From Bacteroidia bacterium (GTDB lineage Bacteria; Bacteroidota; Bacteroidia; B-17B0; Aurantibacillaceae): 64,000 bases of DNA. This document shows positions 28,134-36,582 of the stretch, piece after piece. The translations under genes and the position numbers were made by a program. The stretch's first letter is position 1. Each line of letters begins with the position of its first letter. The stretch lies in contig JAEUTP010000017.1 in NCBI GenBank assembly GCA_016787705.1, forward strand, positions 319,511-383,510, in the 5' to 3' direction. Under the pieces are notes generated by a model. That model saw only the letters and a list, made by a program, of their open reading frames with translations, was not told the DNA's origin and made no database searches.

Positions 28134-28727
28134 TTAATTCTCAATGAATCTATCTTTTATCTGATGCTCGGTATTAATGATATGAACAATAAATTTGATC
28201 TGATTCAATAAAAATAATTGTTGATTACGGTGAGAGATCAATTGATATTTTTCGGTATTGGTTAATTGTAAAGAAGAAGCAACATTAAATACCGATAGGT
28301 TAGAAACCGTTTCGTAATCAACAAACTTACTTTGCACTGAACCAAAATAATTAACTACAGCATCCTGTAAATTATTTAAAATTATTTTTTGGTTAATTGG
28401 CATGTATTCAATTAAACCTGCGCCATATAGTTTTGGAGTAAGTACCTCAGAAAATTCAATTAAATGAAAAAGATTTGTTCCTTCAATTAAGATCTCAATA
28501 TCGCCATTTGAAAATGTTTTTAAGATCCGTTTAATTTTCACTTCACAACCATAGTCTTTTACTTTTCCTTTTTCAAAATATGGAATGCCAAATGAAGCAT
28601 CGTTAGCTAAACATTCAGTTATTAATTGCTTGTAACGCTCTTCATAAATATATATTTTAGATGTTTCGCCGGGTAATAAAACCATGTTTAGGGGAAACAT
28701 TGGAATAGTTATTTGTCGGGTTTTCAT
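28134..28727 (-). CDS. LON peptidase substrate-binding domain protein
   Basis: 197 residues from the ATG at 28727; the longer open frame adds 49 residues with no family match. The sequence IPMFPLNMVLLPGETSKIYIYEERYKQLITEC and FGIPY, then GCEVKIKRILKTFSNGDIEILIEG, match the stand-alone LON N-terminal (substrate-binding) domain, without ATPase or protease parts. Such proteins are cytoplasmic; their role is poorly known and may concern substrate selection. The gene follows the strong terminator of the C1 peptidase gene and precedes the broken glycosyltransferase. Confidence 0.85.
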   Translation of the reverse strand: MKTRQITIPMFPLNMVLLPGETSKIYIYEERYKQLITECLANDASFGIPYFEKGKVKDYGCEVKIKRILKTFSNGDIEILIEGTNLFHLIEFSEVLTPKLYGAGLIEYMPINQKIILNNLQDAVVNYFGSVQSKFVDYETVSNLSVFNVASSLQLTNTEKYQLISHRNQQLFLLNQIKFIVHIINTEHQIKDRFIEN

Positions 28728-28897
28728 AATCTTATTGGTTATATACAAAAACTGTGCTAGATTGACGATTTCTTTATTATATATACGCTTTAAATCAATA
28801 AAATAGTTGGGTAAATTAACATTTCTTTGGATTACAAGATTAGATTTTAGTTTTAAATTATTGATTTGCAACATCTTAATAATTTATGAAAATAAAA

Positions 28898-28930
28898 AAA
28901 TGCCAAAAAACAAAGTGTTTTTTGGCATTT
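28898..28930 (-). terminator. Terminator after the C1 peptidase gene
   Basis: A perfect 15-bp stem (AAATGCCAAAAAACA 28898-28912 with TGTTTTTTGGCATTT 28916-28930, loop AAG) followed by T on the minus strand, 18 bases past the stop codon. Confidence 0.92.
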
Positions 28931-28947
28931 AAGTTTTTAAAATAAGC

Positions 28948-30111
28948 TTACTGTGTAATTCCTAATTTTTTTGCAATAGCAGACGGAATTGCTTTTTTAT
29001 GCAACATGATACTGGTTGTTTTATAAAGCACATAACTTTCGCTTGCATAAAAATAACCATCGCATTGGTTATTATCTTTGCCCCAACTGTTTTTTACATA
29101 ATAGTATGGTGTATTATTTTGGTCTTTTACCATGCCTAAAATATGCATCCCGTGGTCATCTTGTGTTTCGTAATTATCAAATGCTTTTTGACGAATATCT
29201 TGTGTAATGGTTAATTGTTTTGAAGGTTTTGTTGTCAGATTTTTTTTCTCTTCATCTGTCATTAAGGCAAAAGATTTTTCAGGTACAATAGCCAAACCAT
29301 CTCTGAATAAAAATCCTTTTTCACTTACATCGGCCGCCCATGCAAATGAATAACCTGAGTTAATAGCACTGCTCATTGTTTCCTGTAATTCATTTAATGG
29401 AATGTTATACATTAATTCCCAATTCCAGTTATCAGGCACCTCTAAAACAAATTTACTGTAAAAAGGGTGGTGTGTGAATGAAGTTAAGAATACATAATCA
29501 TTCGGATTTAAACCTGTAGCTTCGGCATAGGTTTTAGGTGTGTAATTTTTGCCTTTGTAATCAAACTTTTCAGGCACTTTTCCTAAATATTCATCACATA
29601 CTGCGTTTACTGAATTGTGCAAAAAGCTAAAATCAAGTTCCTGTGTTTCAGTTTGTGCAGCAGGGCGTAAGATGTTGATCAATGTTGTTTCAAGCATTTT
29701 ATGGTTATGCTGATCTTTAATATCTTTTTTGCCTGTATATACATCTTCAGGTACCATACCATACTCTCTTAAAACATGTATAGCATCCGGAAATCCGCCA
29801 CCTTCTCCAAAATTTGTTTTGCCGTGCATACGCACAAAATTATCTGCTTTTAAAGAATAGGCTTTTCTTGCAATGAACATTTCGCTCAAATTAAAATCTT
29901 TGCCTTTACCCATTCGGATCATTTCACTTTCAAAAAAAGACATAGATGAAAAAGACCAGCAGGTGCCTGTAATATTTTGATTTTGAACATCAGTACCTTC
30001 TAAATTTTTAACGGTGGTAAATTTTATTTCGCTACCCGCTTTGTTTGTTTTTTCCTGGGCAAGGGTAACAGATGAAAATACGAGTAACGCAAAAAAGAAA
30101 TTAGTTTTCAT
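28948..30111 (-). CDS. Secreted C1-family peptidase (aminopeptidase C / bleomycin hydrolase type)
   Basis: 387 residues with a signal peptide ending at TLAQ. The papain-like triad is complete: Cys51 in GTCWSFS, His320 in DDHGMHILG and Asn341 in KNSWG. Motif spacing matches the C1B (PepC/bleomycin hydrolase) group, although PepC is usually cytoplasmic and ~440-450 residues; the signal peptide is a Bacteroidota trait. It should cleave peptides in the periplasm or outside. The start lies one base after the stop of the AtpI-like gene, so it is the last gene of the transcript that begins at or before the bactofilin gene. Confidence 0.9.
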   Translation of the reverse strand: MKTNFFFALLVFSSVTLAQEKTNKAGSEIKFTTVKNLEGTDVQNQNITGTCWSFSSMSFFESEMIRMGKGKDFNLSEMFIARKAYSLKADNFVRMHGKTNFGEGGGFPDAIHVLREYGMVPEDVYTGKKDIKDQHNHKMLETTLINILRPAAQTETQELDFSFLHNSVNAVCDEYLGKVPEKFDYKGKNYTPKTYAEATGLNPNDYVFLTSFTHHPFYSKFVLEVPDNWNWELMYNIPLNELQETMSSAINSGYSFAWAADVSEKGFLFRDGLAIVPEKSFALMTDEEKKNLTTKPSKQLTITQDIRQKAFDNYETQDDHGMHILGMVKDQNNTPYYYVKNSWGKDNNQCDGYFYASESYVLYKTTSIMLHKKAIPSAIAKKLGITQ

Positions 30112-30112
30112 T

Positions 30113-30475
30113 TTATTTGGTTTTGATTAGTTGCAGCAAATATCTTATTTCAAATACAGTAAACAAAACATAATGTCCTATAAAATGAAGGAAGAAGGCA
30201 AAAAATCCCCCTTTTAGGGTGAAAGAATAGATCAAAACCATCACCATCGACAATAGGAGTTTAATAACCCCTGTGGCGAGTAATATTCCTGTAAAGCTCT
30301 TTGCATCTGTTTTTATGAAATAAACAAGGTTAAAGGCAGTAAATACACATAAAAAAAACAATAAGCTATGCCACCATTGTAAGGATGTTTGATGGAATTG
30401 AGAATATAAAATGTATGAATAAATAAAAGAAACACCCATTGAAATTAAAATACTGGATATGCTTTTTAATTTCAT
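30113..30475 (-). CDS. AtpI-like small membrane protein
   Basis: 120 residues with four membrane helices (about 8-26, 36-54, 62-84, 92-112) and short loops. The position directly behind the AtpZ-like gene and the helix layout match the ATP synthase subunit I-like protein that precedes atpB in Bacteroidota ATP synthase loci. The sequence itself carries no decisive motif. It overlaps the AtpZ-like stop by four bases (ATGA), so they are translationally coupled. The atpB gene expected next is absent; a C1 peptidase gene follows instead. Confidence 0.55.
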   Translation of the reverse strand: MKLKSISSILISMGVSFIYSYILYSQFHQTSLQWWHSLLFFLCVFTAFNLVYFIKTDAKSFTGILLATGVIKLLLSMVMVLIYSFTLKGGFFAFFLHFIGHYVLFTVFEIRYLLQLIKTK

Positions 30476-30684
30476 TTATTGGATTTAATAATGTCTTTCA
30501 AAACAATATATAAAGCAGCTGCAATGCCTAAAAGCGATAAAACTATTGTAAAAACAGGGGTTTCGTTTTTATAGTGAAGGTCTAACTTGTTACCTCCCCA
30601 GGCCGATACACCAATAATTACAGCCATTTGAATGCCTAAATTGCTGTATTTTATTATTTGGTTAGGCTGTTTTAGAGGCGGCAT
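30472..30684 (-). CDS. AtpZ/AtpI family protein
   Basis: 70 residues with two membrane helices: NLGIQMAVIIGVSAWGGNKLD and PVFTIVLSLLGIAAALYIVL. This G-x-x-x-G hairpin with Asp after the first helix is the ATPase_gene1 (AtpZ) pattern, a small inner-membrane protein linked to assembly of, or ion supply to, F1F0 ATP synthase. Its ATG lies inside the end of the bactofilin gene (23-base overlap in another frame), and its stop overlaps the next start. Confidence 0.8.
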   Translation of the reverse strand: MPPLKQPNQIIKYSNLGIQMAVIIGVSAWGGNKLDLHYKNETPVFTIVLSLLGIAAALYIVLKDIIKSNK

Positions 30685-31075
30685 TCGTTGATTCTATATT
30701 TTGGTGCATGTTTTTTACTTTGGCCCCCATGTTACAGGTTCCGGTAAAAATAGCACCCGGCTCAATAGCTAATTTGCCGGTAATTATGTCGCCGCTAACT
30801 TTAGCACTTGCTTTTAAAGAAAGCATTTCGGTTACATTTACTTTGCCTTTTATTTCGCCACTAATATCGGCATTGCCACTGGTTACATTGCCGTCTACAA
30901 CCCCATTTGGCCCGAGAACAAATTTACCGGTAGTAACAATATTGCCATTTAGTATACCGTCAATTCTTACATCGCCGGCAGAGTGAATATCGCCTGTGAT
31001 TTTAGTACCATTACCAATTAAATTTACTGAACTAGCGTCTAGGTTTTGATTTTTGTTTGAATTCATTCCTAACAT
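30662..31075 (-). CDS. Bactofilin-like polymer-forming protein
   Basis: 137 residues from the ATG at 31075 (a TTG three codons earlier and an ATG three codons later are alternatives). The body is a row of short beta-helix turns, NLIGNGTKITGDIHSAGDVRIDG, ILNGNIVTTGKFVLGPNGVVDGNV, ISGEIKGKVNVTEMLSLKASAKVSGDI, as in bactofilins: non-polar cytoplasmic filaments that shape the cell or place envelope proteins. It has a short N-terminal tail and no membrane helix. It follows porW/sprE by 23 bases, a neighbour pair common in Bacteroidota. Confidence 0.9.
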   Translation of the reverse strand: MLGMNSNKNQNLDASSVNLIGNGTKITGDIHSAGDVRIDGILNGNIVTTGKFVLGPNGVVDGNVTSGNADISGEIKGKVNVTEMLSLKASAKVSGDIITGKLAIEPGAIFTGTCNMGAKVKNMHQNIESTNAASKTA

Positions 31076-31098
31076 AACATCCAATTTTTAGTTACTAA

Positions 31099-33750
31099 TT
31101 ATTTTATTTTGTTCTCGCTTAAATTTTTGTAATTATCCTTAAAGAAAAGCTTGTATCCGTCTATATTTTTCTTTTTATATAATACTGGTAAATTAGTTCC
31201 CAAGATAGGATAAATTTCTATTAATTCCTTTTTTACTTCATCCTTAAAAATATCGGGGTCTTTAATAAGATTTTCATAATAATCCAATACTTCTTTTGAG
31301 TTGGCAAACGATTTTAAAACTACCAGTTGTTTATTGTTGCCAAATAAATTGCTGTTTGAATTAAATACTTTTGATGAATAATATGTATTATTAAAAGTAT
31401 TGAGTTTTATTTTAAAAGCATCAGAAATTTTTGGGTCATCGGGTACAATAGCAATAATAAAATGTTCGGCTTCCTGGTTAACTGTAAAAGTATCTAATTG
31501 TAGTTTGCCTGGTTCTGCACTTTTAAAAAGTTCCGGATTTTTTTGTTTTTTAATTGACAACAAAATATCGTTTGCTAATGGTGTAACTTCCGATTGAGGA
31601 TGTTTTGCAACCAATAATTTTAAATAAAACTCAAGCGAATCAATACCTTTAAGTTTGCCTGCACTTAATGCTTTAATGAACTCGAATTTAGGAACAAAAA
31701 CATTTTTACCGAATTTAGAAAGGCCTTCGTTAGATTGCGCGTATGCCTGAGTATAATTATTGTCTAAGTAAGATTTATAAACAGTTGTATAAAAACCTTC
31801 TACTTCGCTTTTTTTAGAGTTGGCTTCGGTAGCATATTCAGGATTTTTTATAATGAGAGCAAATTCACTATCTGGAAACTCATTCAATATTTTCTCTTTA
31901 TAAAAATCGGCTTTAGGTTGATTTTTTTCTGATAGATAGGTACGGTATAAAATATAATAGGTGTTTAATAAATATTTGTTTTGAGGAAAGCGTGAATTCA
32001 ATTCTTCAAAAGTAGCTACCGCTTTTTTTGTGTTATTTAATTCTTCTTTATAAATAGATCCCATCATATAATAAGAGTGAATGATCTTTTTATTGCTCTT
32101 TTTTACAAGTGAATCATTTACCGGCAAATTTTTACGATAAAAATCGCGTGTTTTATTAGCACTTACAATAGAATTGTTTTTTACTTGTGCGGTATCTTCT
32201 TTTTCAACTTCTACAATAAGTGCCTTGTTAGAGCGGCGCCAGTTGTCTTCTAGTTTTCTATTGCCCCATTTTTTTGTAAAATCGGCAACACCAAAAGCAA
32301 CAGTACTTGGATTATAAAAATAAAAAGATGCAGCTGTTCCCGGCCCACCAATTTCGCTCATGCCGGGTTGTTGTGTTAAACCATTGCCTGGCAATGTGTT
32401 GCTTTTTTCAAGCATTTCTTTTTCCTTTTCTTTTCTTGCTTCTTCTTTTTCAAGATCAGCAATAATACGATCAATGATTTTATTTTGCTCGGCCTCGCTT
32501 AAATTTACAAAACGCTGAAGACTGTCTTCTTTATTTATTGTACGGATATGGCCAACCAAAGTCTCTAATGTTTTTTTACGGGCAACAATGGAAGCGTAAT
32601 CTGGGTGATCTTTTGAGATGGTAACCACAGCACTATCGTAATAAGCTTCTGCGGGTTGATAATTTGTAAGATCAAAATTAATTTCGCCCAGTTTTAAGTA
32701 AGATAAACCTTTTTGATTTGGATTGTTAAGGCTGGTTTGTACCGATTTTTTGTAGTAAACAATAGCTTGTGTGGCATTTCTTTCTTTTTCTTCTATTTCG
32801 CCTAAAGTGTAATAAATAACATCATAATATTCGTTATTCTTAAACTCTTTAGCCATTTTTAAAAGATCTTTTTTAGTACCCTCAGAGTTATTGCGTTTTA
32901 CATCTAATAACTTGGCTATTTTAATTTTGCTGTAAAAAACAAGATCGTAATTTGGTTTAAGCTTAATTGTTTTTTTATAATACTCAACAGCGCGTTTGTT
33001 GTTTTTTTGTTGTTCAAAAAGTTGTGCAACAATAAATGTGTACCTGGCTCTTTTTTTGCGGGTGGTTAGTCCTCTCAATAATCCTGTGCTTCTTGAAGCT
33101 TCCATTAACTTTGTGGCAGCTTCAGTATTTAAACCTCTGCGCATAAAATAGTCAGCTTCAAGTACAGGCAATTCTTTTTTTACTTTGCGCGGAAGATCTT
33201 TTTCATTTTTAAGTAAAGATATAATCTGTTCAGAACTGCTTACAGATCCGATCTCATTATTTGTTTTAACCATCCACGCCATGGCAGTATATTTATCTTT
33301 TGATTTGGTATATGTTCTTGCAACATACTCAAAAGCCTCTAAACCACTAAATAATTCGCGTTTATATAAATGCGAGATGCCAATGTTTATCCAGTTATTA
33401 TCTATCCATTTACCCGAGCTAGGTATCTCAAAACCTTTTTTATCTTTTATTGCATGGCGCTGGATACAGGTAGATGATTTTTTAATAGCCTTATCAAATT
33501 CGGGAAAAGTACTTTTTGCTTTATCGCCAGGCGGATAAATGTATACAGGAAGTATCTTCTCAAAATTATCTTTATTGGCTTTTTCTATCTTGTAAAATCC
33601 TTCGTCAATATTTTCGCACGAATAGTAATAACCATTGTATCTTGCTGTAATATTATGATAAGCGCGACTTACAACAGTATTCTTTTTTGTGCTGCAACTT
33701 GCTAAGACTGCAACAAGAATCAAAATAGATATGAAACGTTTAATTTGCAC
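31099..33750 (-). CDS. sprE: PorW/SprE T9SS lipoprotein with TPRs
   Basis: 883 residues from a GTG start. The lipobox LASC gives Cys19; the mature N-terminus STKKNTVVSRAYHNITARYNGYYYS is the conserved opening of PorW/SprE. TPR helices fill residues ~110-410 and ~575-700, with a charged linker (about 425-450) between. PorW/SprE is an outer-membrane-associated lipoprotein needed for type IX secretion and gliding. Three T9SS substrates in this window agree with a working system. It is most likely the first gene of a run with bactofilin, AtpZ, AtpI and the C1 peptidase. Confidence 0.88.
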   Translation of the reverse strand: MQIKRFISILILVAVLASCSTKKNTVVSRAYHNITARYNGYYYSCENIDEGFYKIEKANKDNFEKILPVYIYPPGDKAKSTFPEFDKAIKKSSTCIQRHAIKDKKGFEIPSSGKWIDNNWINIGISHLYKRELFSGLEAFEYVARTYTKSKDKYTAMAWMVKTNNEIGSVSSSEQIISLLKNEKDLPRKVKKELPVLEADYFMRRGLNTEAATKLMEASRSTGLLRGLTTRKKRARYTFIVAQLFEQQKNNKRAVEYYKKTIKLKPNYDLVFYSKIKIAKLLDVKRNNSEGTKKDLLKMAKEFKNNEYYDVIYYTLGEIEEKERNATQAIVYYKKSVQTSLNNPNQKGLSYLKLGEINFDLTNYQPAEAYYDSAVVTISKDHPDYASIVARKKTLETLVGHIRTINKEDSLQRFVNLSEAEQNKIIDRIIADLEKEEARKEKEKEMLEKSNTLPGNGLTQQPGMSEIGGPGTAASFYFYNPSTVAFGVADFTKKWGNRKLEDNWRRSNKALIVEVEKEDTAQVKNNSIVSANKTRDFYRKNLPVNDSLVKKSNKKIIHSYYMMGSIYKEELNNTKKAVATFEELNSRFPQNKYLLNTYYILYRTYLSEKNQPKADFYKEKILNEFPDSEFALIIKNPEYATEANSKKSEVEGFYTTVYKSYLDNNYTQAYAQSNEGLSKFGKNVFVPKFEFIKALSAGKLKGIDSLEFYLKLLVAKHPQSEVTPLANDILLSIKKQKNPELFKSAEPGKLQLDTFTVNQEAEHFIIAIVPDDPKISDAFKIKLNTFNNTYYSSKVFNSNSNLFGNNKQLVVLKSFANSKEVLDYYENLIKDPDIFKDEVKKELIEIYPILGTNLPVLYKKKNIDGYKLFFKDNYKNLSENKIK

Positions 33751-33804
33751 TGATATTTTATAACGCTAAAACAGCCTGTTTAGTATGTGTTTTTAGTTAA
33801 AAAA

Positions 33805-34728
33805 TTAAACTAAAACTATGTCAAACTGAACAAGGTCAACGAATTCCTGAACACGCTCATCTACATCATTTTGAGATAGACCAATAAGACGCTCTGTACC
33901 AAATTTTTCAACAGTAAAGCTGGCCATGGCACTGCCAAAAATAATGGCACGTTTCATATTTTCAAAGCTAATATCCTTAGTCTTAGCTAAATAACCAATA
34001 AATCCGCCTGCAAAGCTATCGCCTGCACCCGTTGGGTCATATACCTCCTCTAAGGGAAGGGCAGGAGCAAAGAACACTTCTTCTTTATTAAATAACAAAG
34101 CACCGTGCTCACCCTTTTTAATTACCAAAACTTTTGGACCCATTGCTAATATTTTTTGAGCTGCTTTTACCAACGAGTATTCGCCCGATAATTGGCGCGC
34201 TTCCGAATCATTAATGGTTAAAACATCAATCATAGCAATGGTTTTCTTTAATTCGTCCATTGCAATATCCATCCAAAAATTCATAGTATCTAGCACTATT
34301 AATTTTGGGCGTTTTTTCATTTGATCAATAACGCTGCGCTGCACAGCAGGAACAAGATTGCCGAGCATTAAAAAATCACATTCTTTAGCCGATTCCGGTA
34401 CGATCGGATCAAATTTTTCAAGCACATTTAACTGTGTGTCTAAAGTATCACGTGTATTAAGATCATTATGATATTTACCACTCCAGAAAAAAGATTTTTC
34501 ACCTTTTTTTACCTGTAAGCCTTCCAAATTCACACCTTCTTTTTTAAGGATATTTAAAAAGTCTTGTGGAAAATCATCACCTACAACTGATACAAGGGAG
34601 ATGTCTTTTGTAAAATAAGAAGCTGCTAATGAAATATATGAAGCGGCCCCGCCAACAATTTTATCGGTTTTTCCGAATGGAGTTTCAATAGCATCAAAAG
34701 CTACCGTACCAACAACTAATAAGCTCAT
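33805..34728 (-). CDS. PfkB-family sugar/nucleoside kinase
   Basis: 307 residues, ribokinase fold. Visible signatures are GGAASYISLAASYF near residue 26, NDSEARQLSG near 174, and the anion-hole/catalytic motif DPTGAGDSFAGGFIGYLA near 233-250 with the catalytic Asp in GAGD. It phosphorylates a hydroxyl of a sugar or nucleoside with ATP in the cytoplasm; the substrate is not readable, although similar Bacteroidota proteins are often labelled sugar or adenosine kinase. Its start faces the tRNA-Asn promoter across ~30 bases of AT-rich DNA. Confidence 0.88.
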   Translation of the reverse strand: MSLLVVGTVAFDAIETPFGKTDKIVGGAASYISLAASYFTKDISLVSVVGDDFPQDFLNILKKEGVNLEGLQVKKGEKSFFWSGKYHNDLNTRDTLDTQLNVLEKFDPIVPESAKECDFLMLGNLVPAVQRSVIDQMKKRPKLIVLDTMNFWMDIAMDELKKTIAMIDVLTINDSEARQLSGEYSLVKAAQKILAMGPKVLVIKKGEHGALLFNKEEVFFAPALPLEEVYDPTGAGDSFAGGFIGYLAKTKDISFENMKRAIIFGSAMASFTVEKFGTERLIGLSQNDVDERVQEFVDLVQFDIVLV

Positions 34729-34759
34729 TTAATTTATTTTATTTTTTTTTGTAAAGATA

Positions 34760-34790
34760 TTGTTTATTTCATAAAACTAGTGTAAATTTG
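34760..34790 (+). promoter_or_regulatory. Promoter of tRNA-Asn
   Basis: TTG (34760-34762), 20-base spacer, TAAATTTG (34783-34790): an exact match to the Bacteroidota housekeeping promoter. The spacer contains AAAACTAGT (34773-34781), also present in the tRNA-fMet promoter. Confidence 0.85.
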
Positions 34791-34853
34791 CCACCCTAAT
34801 CAAGAAAAATTCTTTGTTTACTTAAGATTTGAAAGATTAGAATAACCAGAAAT

Positions 34854-34930
34854 TCCTCCTTAGCTCAGCTGGTTAGAGCACGTGACTGTTAATCACGGGG
34901 TCCCTGGTTCGAGCCCAGGAGGGGGAGCCA
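34854..34930 (+). tRNA. tRNA-Asn (anticodon GTT)
   Basis: 77 bases with encoded CCA. Arms close fully: acceptor TCCTCCT/AGGGGGA (one T-G), D-stem GCTC/GAGC, anticodon stem CGTGA/TCACG with loop CTGTTAA, T-arm CCTGG-TTCGAGC-CCAGG, discriminator G. It reads asparagine codons AAC/AAU. Confidence 0.97.
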
Positions 34931-34933
34931 AAA

Positions 34934-34958
34934 GGAAAGCGGAAGCTTTCCTTTTTTT
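34934..34958 (+). terminator. Terminator of tRNA-Asn
   Basis: GGAAAGC (34934-34940), loop GGAA, GCTTTCC (34945-34951), then seven T. It starts three bases after the CCA end. Confidence 0.93.
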
Positions 34959-34982
34959 ATTTGCAACTGTGCGAGAAGTTTA

Positions 34983-35002
34983 TCCTGAGCTAAGTCGAAG
35001 GA
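34983..35002. repeat. REP-like palindrome TCCTGAGCTAAGTCGAAGGA
   Basis: The 20-base sequence has the CTGAGC(N)AAGTCGAAG form that is scattered between genes in many Bacteroidota and other bacterial genomes. TCCT and AGGA ends pair and GA/GA steps face each other. Only one copy is in the window. Confidence 0.5.
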
Positions 35003-35006
35003 AGTG

Positions 35007-35019
35007 AGGAGGGGGAGCA
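35007..35019 (+). repeat. Second copy of the tRNA-Asn 3' end
   Basis: AGGAGGGGGAGC repeats the end of the tRNA-Asn gene (34917-34928: T-stem end, acceptor strand and discriminator), 90 bases downstream. The CCA is altered to AC. A second terminator follows. Confidence 0.6.
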
Positions 35020-35026
35020 CCTAAAA

Positions 35027-35052
35027 CCACGCAGAAATGTCGTGGCTTTTTT
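35027..35052 (+). terminator. Second terminator behind the tRNA-Asn 3'-end copy
   Basis: CCACG (35027-35031) pairs with CGTGG (35041-35045), then C and six T. Confidence 0.7.
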
Positions 35053-35069
35053 GTTATTTAGAGTTTGTA

Positions 35070-35441
35070 ATGGCAAAAAAAACTCCTCTAAATAGTCCTG
35101 ATGATTTTTTAAAAGGAAAATCAGAATATACACTCGCTTTGTACAACCATTTTATTTCTGAATTTAAAAAGATAGGTAAGATCAAAATTGAATCTACCAA
35201 AACCATGATCGGCATTTCAAACGATAATAAGCGCATTGCGTGGGTAATACAATTGGGCAAAAATTTTATTCATGTTGTTTTTCCTTTTAAACAAGCATAT
35301 TCAGATAATCTTTGTTTTCAAAAAGTGGCTGAGGTGCCCGGGCAAAACCAGGTCAATCACCATTTCAGAATGCTTTATAAAGAAGACGTGAATAAAGAAG
35401 TTTTAATGTTTATGAAGTTGGCCTTTGAAGAGGAAAAATAA
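35070..35441 (+). CDS. DUF5655-like small protein
   Basis: 123 residues from the ATG at 35070; the frame is open 11 codons further, but that would run through the terminator hairpin, so ATG is chosen. The pattern ALYNHFISEFKKIGKIKIESTKTMIGISNDNKRIAWVIQLGKNFIHVVFPF followed by HHFRMLYKEDVNKEVLMFMKLAFE is like DUF5655, a small domain often found alone or joined to nuclease-like modules. It is soluble with no signal peptide. Molecular role unknown. Confidence 0.65.
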   Translation: MAKKTPLNSPDDFLKGKSEYTLALYNHFISEFKKIGKIKIESTKTMIGISNDNKRIAWVIQLGKNFIHVVFPFKQAYSDNLCFQKVAEVPGQNQVNHHFRMLYKEDVNKEVLMFMKLAFEEEK

Positions 35442-35599
35442 GCTGCTGTGGCATTTATAACCATATTTGCAATATGCTGAAATAAAGCAACATTTTGGGG
35501 AAGTGAACAAAGTATAAAATTCAATCAAACAGCTTATGCACAGGATGTGAACTGATTTTACAATGGCAGCAGAATTGCTTTTCTTAAAATTATCCTGTT

Positions 35600-36475
35600 A
35601 TGAAAAGGCTTTGTTTTATCCTGCTTTTTGCTTTTGGTTTACAACTTGGGGCTCAAAATCTTGAACCAAAAATAATTGCTTACAACACGCTGGTTGGTGC
35701 CATAACAGGCGGTATTGGTTCTATGATCAACAAAAGGAAAGAGCAAAAATGGCATAAGGCTTTTGCCAAAGGTTTTGTTATTGGCGCAGGCGGAGGTGCT
35801 ATGGTTTATTCAGGTAAAAAATTAAACAGCCTTATCGCCCAAAAGCAAAAATTATCTTACGGCTGGGTATCGCGCGCGGTCTTTAGCGCCGGAAATTCAA
35901 TTGTAGAAAATGCCGCGGCCAATCGTCTTTTTTGGAGCCAGTGGCATTATGATGTTGGATTTATTCGCCTTGAATATAAAACAAAAGAGAATAGCTTAAT
36001 TCCACGATTCATGCCTTCTACTTTTGGCGGGCTTTTATTTATGGCATACCACAGCACTTCTTTTGATTACAGGACGTCTTTGCGCTCGGGCACATTTACA
36101 TTCTACACCGATAAGATCCGCTATGAACCGCGTTTGGTAGGCTCTACAGCTTCTAACGGTTTTCTGTTTACCGATACGCTTACCGGCGGAAAAATATTTT
36201 ACGATACCTACGCGCACGAAATGGTTCATGCGTTTCAATTTCACGAATTTTCGGGCATCAATCATTTTTTTGATAAGCCTTCTGCAAAGCTGCAGCAAAA
36301 ATATCCTTTGTACAAAAAGTTAAGTAAATGGATCTATATTGACGCGAGCTACGAATCCATGTTGGTAAATTATTTTATTATTAACCAGGGGCCAAAGGGT
36401 AAATTGTATTGCCGTAATTATTTAGAGAACGAAGCGGAGTTCTTATCAGTGAGGCGCTGTGCTTGCATACCATAG
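35600..36475 (+). CDS. Secreted HExxH protein, putative metallopeptidase
   Basis: 291 residues with a signal peptide (LCFILLFAFGLQLGAQ). Two glycine-rich segments resembling glycine zippers follow (AITGGIGSM near 34 and FVIGAGGGAMVYSG near 60), which could insert in a membrane. Then comes YDTYAHEMVHAFQFHEF with His206, Glu207 and His210 forming HExxH, and a glutamate cluster near the C-terminus (Glu276, Glu278, Glu280 in ENEAEFLSVR) that could give the third zinc ligand. I do not recognise the family. Zinc peptidase activity is inference from the motif. A Cys pair (CAC, 287-289) ends the protein. No operon partner is evident. Confidence 0.65.
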   Translation: MKRLCFILLFAFGLQLGAQNLEPKIIAYNTLVGAITGGIGSMINKRKEQKWHKAFAKGFVIGAGGGAMVYSGKKLNSLIAQKQKLSYGWVSRAVFSAGNSIVENAAANRLFWSQWHYDVGFIRLEYKTKENSLIPRFMPSTFGGLLFMAYHSTSFDYRTSLRSGTFTFYTDKIRYEPRLVGSTASNGFLFTDTLTGGKIFYDTYAHEMVHAFQFHEFSGINHFFDKPSAKLQQKYPLYKKLSKWIYIDASYESMLVNYFIINQGPKGKLYCRNYLENEAEFLSVRRCACIP

Positions 36476-36582
36476 ATCGACTAAATTTTTTTAGGTGAAT
36501 TTATTCACAATCAATCATTTAGTGGCAAATAATTAGGATTTTGTATTTGGAATTTTTAATTTCAGGAAACTAAAATCCAATC

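Noticed and set aside
35004..35052. A second, partial tRNA gene behind tRNA-Asn
   Set aside because: Only ~12 bases match the tRNA end; no D-arm or anticodon arm precedes them.
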